A DNA stretch of 64,000 nt from Bostrychus sinensis (Eukaryota; Chordata; Actinopteri; Gobiiformes; Eleotridae). Under the pieces are notes generated by a model. The model was given only the letters and a program-made list of their open reading frames with translations, had not been told where the DNA came from and searched no databases. Positions 60,845-64,000 of this stretch are shown one piece after another (position 1 is the stretch's first letter; each line of letters begins with the position of its first letter). The translations under genes were made by a program, and so were the position numbers. Where the stretch lies: positions 38,315,488 to 38,379,487 of the forward strand of contig CM036243.1 of assembly GCA_020698575.1 (NCBI GenBank). The letters run 5' to 3'.

Positions 60845-61230
60845 ATGCCTTAGATGTATATTGCGCCTTTCTAGATACCCAAAGCACTGTTTTTTATTTT
60901 TTTATTCGTTTATTTGGATGGGACAATGCGTATTCATGAACATACAATTTGTATGAAATCATGTATTGACGTAAATACGCCAGATTTAGCACAGGTGCTA
61001 GTTTCCATCCGTAATCCCAGACCCCTTTCCATTGCATTATTCCTTCTCTCCTCAGCCACACTCGGTGGTGGTGAGTTCTGTAGCCACAGCTGCCCTGGGG
61101 CAGACTGTCAGAAGTGTGGCTGCCATTCTGCGCCTACGGCCCCTCTGACCACCACCAAACACAGCCACACTGACACAGTCATACATAGGTAAAGTGGGTG
61201 AAGTGTCTTGCTCAGGGACACAATGACAGT
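60845..61230 (-). mobile_element. SINE tail remnant, interrupted
   Basis: On the minus strand the tail 'gtgtccctgagcaagacact' near 61222, then 'cagtctgccccagggcagct' near 61110, and 'gggtatctagaaaggcgcaa' near 60880. Same SINE group as 36655-36893. The head is not visible, and 60900-60990 looks unrelated. Confidence 0.6.
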
Positions 61231-61239
61231 ATGTGCTTC

Positions 61240-62925
61240 AGATGAGATTTGAGACACGCTGATTGCGGGACGGGTCTGAAGGCATTTAAGCACGGGGTTG
61301 TGGCAGCTCGGATCCTTCTGTCTGTCCCGTGCTTGGATCACGTTTGTCCTCTGCCGTGGGTCCATGGGAGCGGTGGCCAGGATGGAGGTTTGTGATCTAC
61401 GTGCACTGTTGTGGCCGCTCAGCTGTGCTGTGGAGAGTGGTGCTCCTCCGTCTTTTACACTTCGTGTGCGTTTGGCACTGGCCTCTGGTTTTCTTCGTGG
61501 AGCCGCTGTGTGGATAAAGAGGTCATTGTTCAGCTGAATGTTTGGGCCGTTAGTGTCTGGGTGAGTGAGCGTCGTCCTCTTTGACCTGTTACATTCTGCC
61601 AGACTAACACTGCTTTGTTTATAGTGGGGGACTTTTGTTCGCACTGAGAGCTGCTGAGGTGTGGGGAGTGCTCCTGCCTCTTACTAAATTTAGTGTTTGT
61701 GGTCCCATTCTAACGGTGTATTAAGCTGCGCCTCCGTCTCCACTGCGGGGCTTTCACTGGGCCCACAGTAACTGTGCTGGCTGCTCCGGGACACTTCCTG
61801 TATGCTGTCTGACTCCAGATACATGTAAGGTGCTGTGCTGGTTCCGTCCGGGTTCCGTTTCCACTGTTTAGTTTGACAACGTTCGATGGCGGATTCCGTT
61901 CAGATCCACAGCTCAGATCGCACCAAACAGGAAACTGGACGTGCACAACATCCAGATTTAAACGTAATGTAACTCTATACAAACGTTTTTGATTAGAATA
62001 TTTACATTTAATCATTATTTCTCATATTATTTTTAGATAGTCAGTCTTAGTAGGCTGTTTACTTACTACAGAAACAATGTCAGACACGATTTAATATTTA
62101 TTACACTCTTATGACTTTTTTGTGCCCAGCTACTTCCTCGTTAGAGAGGAAACCCCCGTGAAATAAAAGTGGAGTAAACTCCAAAGTGATCTCATATTAA
62201 ACTGTTGTTTTCTGTCCTTCAGCTTCTGAATAAATAGTTGTTTTGGACTTTTTTTAATGGCTTTTATGGCACAAGCTCATACTTCTCGCGGTGGAGTGGA
62301 GACGGATCCAGGAGGCGAGGATCTGCATGCACCCAGCGTAAACTTGGACTGTGGCTCTGGTTATTAAACCCTGAATCCAAGTTAGGTTTTATGTATATAT
62401 TGTACATTTTTAACTAAATATCAACTGCTTTGGTTTGGTTTGTATTTTGTTGGTCTTTAATTAATCATGATGTGTTTTGTTTTGGTTGAGTTTTGCATTT
62501 GTATTCATTAATGCATCTCTATGGATATAACTATTTTAAATAAGAATTATGTTAAATTAAATTGTAAATATTTTTATCTTAATTTTACTGCCCAACCCTG
62601 ACCCTGACCCATTCCTGGTGAAATGAACCTGTGTGTGCCTTAGTGCATGGTCCTGGGCCTATCCCATTGTTGACAACAGATAATTAACAGTGGTCCCGCC
62701 CTGTCACAGATATTTCTGGGGGAGTACTAATACTACGACTACTACTGCGCTGAGTCATACTCCTCTCAATGTACTGAGAGGAGTTCAGACATGTTTCTAG
62801 CATTTACACCATCTCCACATTAAATCTGTGACTGCAGAGCTGAGCGAGGCCTGCCATTCACAAAAGTTTAACCTGAACTTTTGGCTTTATTTTCTTAAAC
62901 CTTGTGCCCCAGTTTTAAAAAGTTA
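61240..62925. other. Unassigned stretch
   Basis: Open frames such as 61108-61644 on the minus strand show no known domain. No tandem array or clear TIR was recognised. Confidence 0.4.
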
Positions 62926-62929
62926 CATT

Positions 62930-63568
62930 GCTCCTTTTCAGAGACAAAAGTGTCTCTGTAACAAGACATCACAGAAAATGTATACATTTATATTTTTTCT
63001 ACTGTTTTTTGCATAAATCATTTAATCAAGTAGTGCCCTGAACATAAATACCAAATATTTAATTATTTTCATAATTTTAACCCTTTTGATGGCAGTGTAT
63101 GTAACAGCATCTCTTTGTTTTGTTTTTTTTTTTTTTTTTCTTTGACACAAAAAAGACACAAAAAATGAAGATTTTTTCAGGGGGAATTATTACAGCCCTG
63201 GGTCTGTCAAGGATCACCAACAACATTTATTTTTAGGCACATTTTTTTCCTGTGCTATGTAGAATCTAAAAAACAACTCCTGCTAAAACTGGTTGTAACT
63301 TTTTGTTACTACAAAAAAATCCCAAATCCATCAAAATTGCTGCCCAGTCTTACGTCCAGATGCATGAGCAGGTTATCAGACTCTGGACACAGCATTTACA
63401 CCGTGACCAACCCCACACAAAGTTCAGTTAGGTTCTTCTGTGGAATCACTGGTGCAATAGTTTCTATGTAAATATATAAATGTGTTGTATTGTGTTTTTC
63501 CATCTGTCTGTCTTCTCTCTTTTTATGCTAGGGATCATATTTGTGTCTGAAATAAAAGTTTGTATGAA

Positions 63569-63622
<54 letters not shown>

Positions 63623-63860
63623 AAATCAGTGTTGTTGGTAATTTCTGACAGACCCAAGGCTGTAATAATCCACCCTAAAAAAATCCACTTTGCATGGAAA
63701 ACATTAAAATTATTTCATTTTTTGTCAGTTTTTTTTTTTTTTTTTATAAATGTAGATGTGATTGCATATACTAAATAATTAAATATTTGGTATTTATGGT
63801 CAGGAAAAGATTTATGCAAAAAAGGGGAGAAAAAAGTTTGAATGCATACATTGTTGTCTT
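62930..63860. mobile_element. Long-TIR non-coding element (family E), copy 2
   Basis: Counterpart of 12660-13285. Left arm ('agagacaaaagtgtctctgt', 'ttgcataaatcatttaatca', 'cataaataccaaatatttaa') is inverse to the right arm ('taaatatttggtatttatgg', 'aagatttatgcaaaa'). The centre is longer and contains a (GAT)n run. Confidence 0.65.
63569..63622 (+). repeat. (GAT)n microsatellite
   Basis: About 18 GAT triplets, poly-Asp in one frame; inside the family E element. Confidence 0.95.
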
Positions 63861-64000
63861 GTTGTCACTGAACAGGAGCAAAGTTACACATTTAGTTACA
63901 GAGTATAAAAATAAAGTAATATTAGATTTGTGTTGAGAAAATCAACATTAGTCATAAAATACACACCTGAGCTAATTTTCATAGAAAACATAGAAAAACT

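Overview
The window is vertebrate nuclear DNA, almost certainly from a teleost fish. It has GT-AG introns, a CpG-rich island, fish-type LINE, SINE, hAT, Harbinger, piggyBac and Ty3/gypsy remnants, and very many micro- and minisatellites. There are no bacterial genes, operons, rRNA genes or CRISPR arrays. The species cannot be named from sequence alone. One protein-coding gene is convincing: a complete tmem63b-type gene (OSCA/TMEM63 mechano- and osmosensitive cation channel) on the minus strand. I assembled 21 coding exons by eye between 37507 (ATG in a strong Kozak context) and 5907 (TGA). They total 2490 nt and join in frame at every junction to give 829 residues. Every intron used is GT-AG. 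The first coding exon has its own acceptor at 37591-37592, so a non-coding exon lies upstream. A good minus-strand donor at 47046 inside a CpG-rich block (about 46680-47520) is the best candidate for it. 

Layout on the + coordinate. 1-5500 is repeat-rich 3' flank. 5500-7760 holds the last three coding exons and a putative poly(A) signal. 7760-13430 is introns full of LINE and hAT debris around exons 16-18. 13420-17400 holds exons 11-16, including a minisatellite at 15576-17196. 17400-24660 holds exons 4-11 with a large foldback element and a 23.0-23.7 kb minisatellite. 24660-37590 holds large introns and exons 1-3. 37.6-46.7 kb, the presumed intron 1 of the transcript, is mostly tandem repeats. 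The CpG island follows. 47.5-54.8 kb is a DNA-transposon remnant and two large arrays. 55-60.2 kb is a degraded minus-strand Ty3/gypsy element invaded by at least three other elements. The last 4 kb is SINE remnants and a long-TIR element. 

The most unusual features are splicing-related. Intron 11 is largely an array of about 32 units, each carrying a whole 3' splice site (branch-point-like CTAAC, CTGTCC tract, TAG and the first about 27 nt of exon 12). Intron 18 ends in five tandem TGCTAAC branch-point-like motifs at 10-nt spacing with almost no pyrimidine tract. Also notable are a dispersed 11-bp satellite (GGTTTAGTCCT) covering roughly 8 kb of the window in both orientations, and nested transposons whose order of insertion can be read from target-site duplications. 

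Family assignments come from motif recognition and memory of protein families. No database search was run, and transposon superfamilies were judged from TIR and TSD structure.
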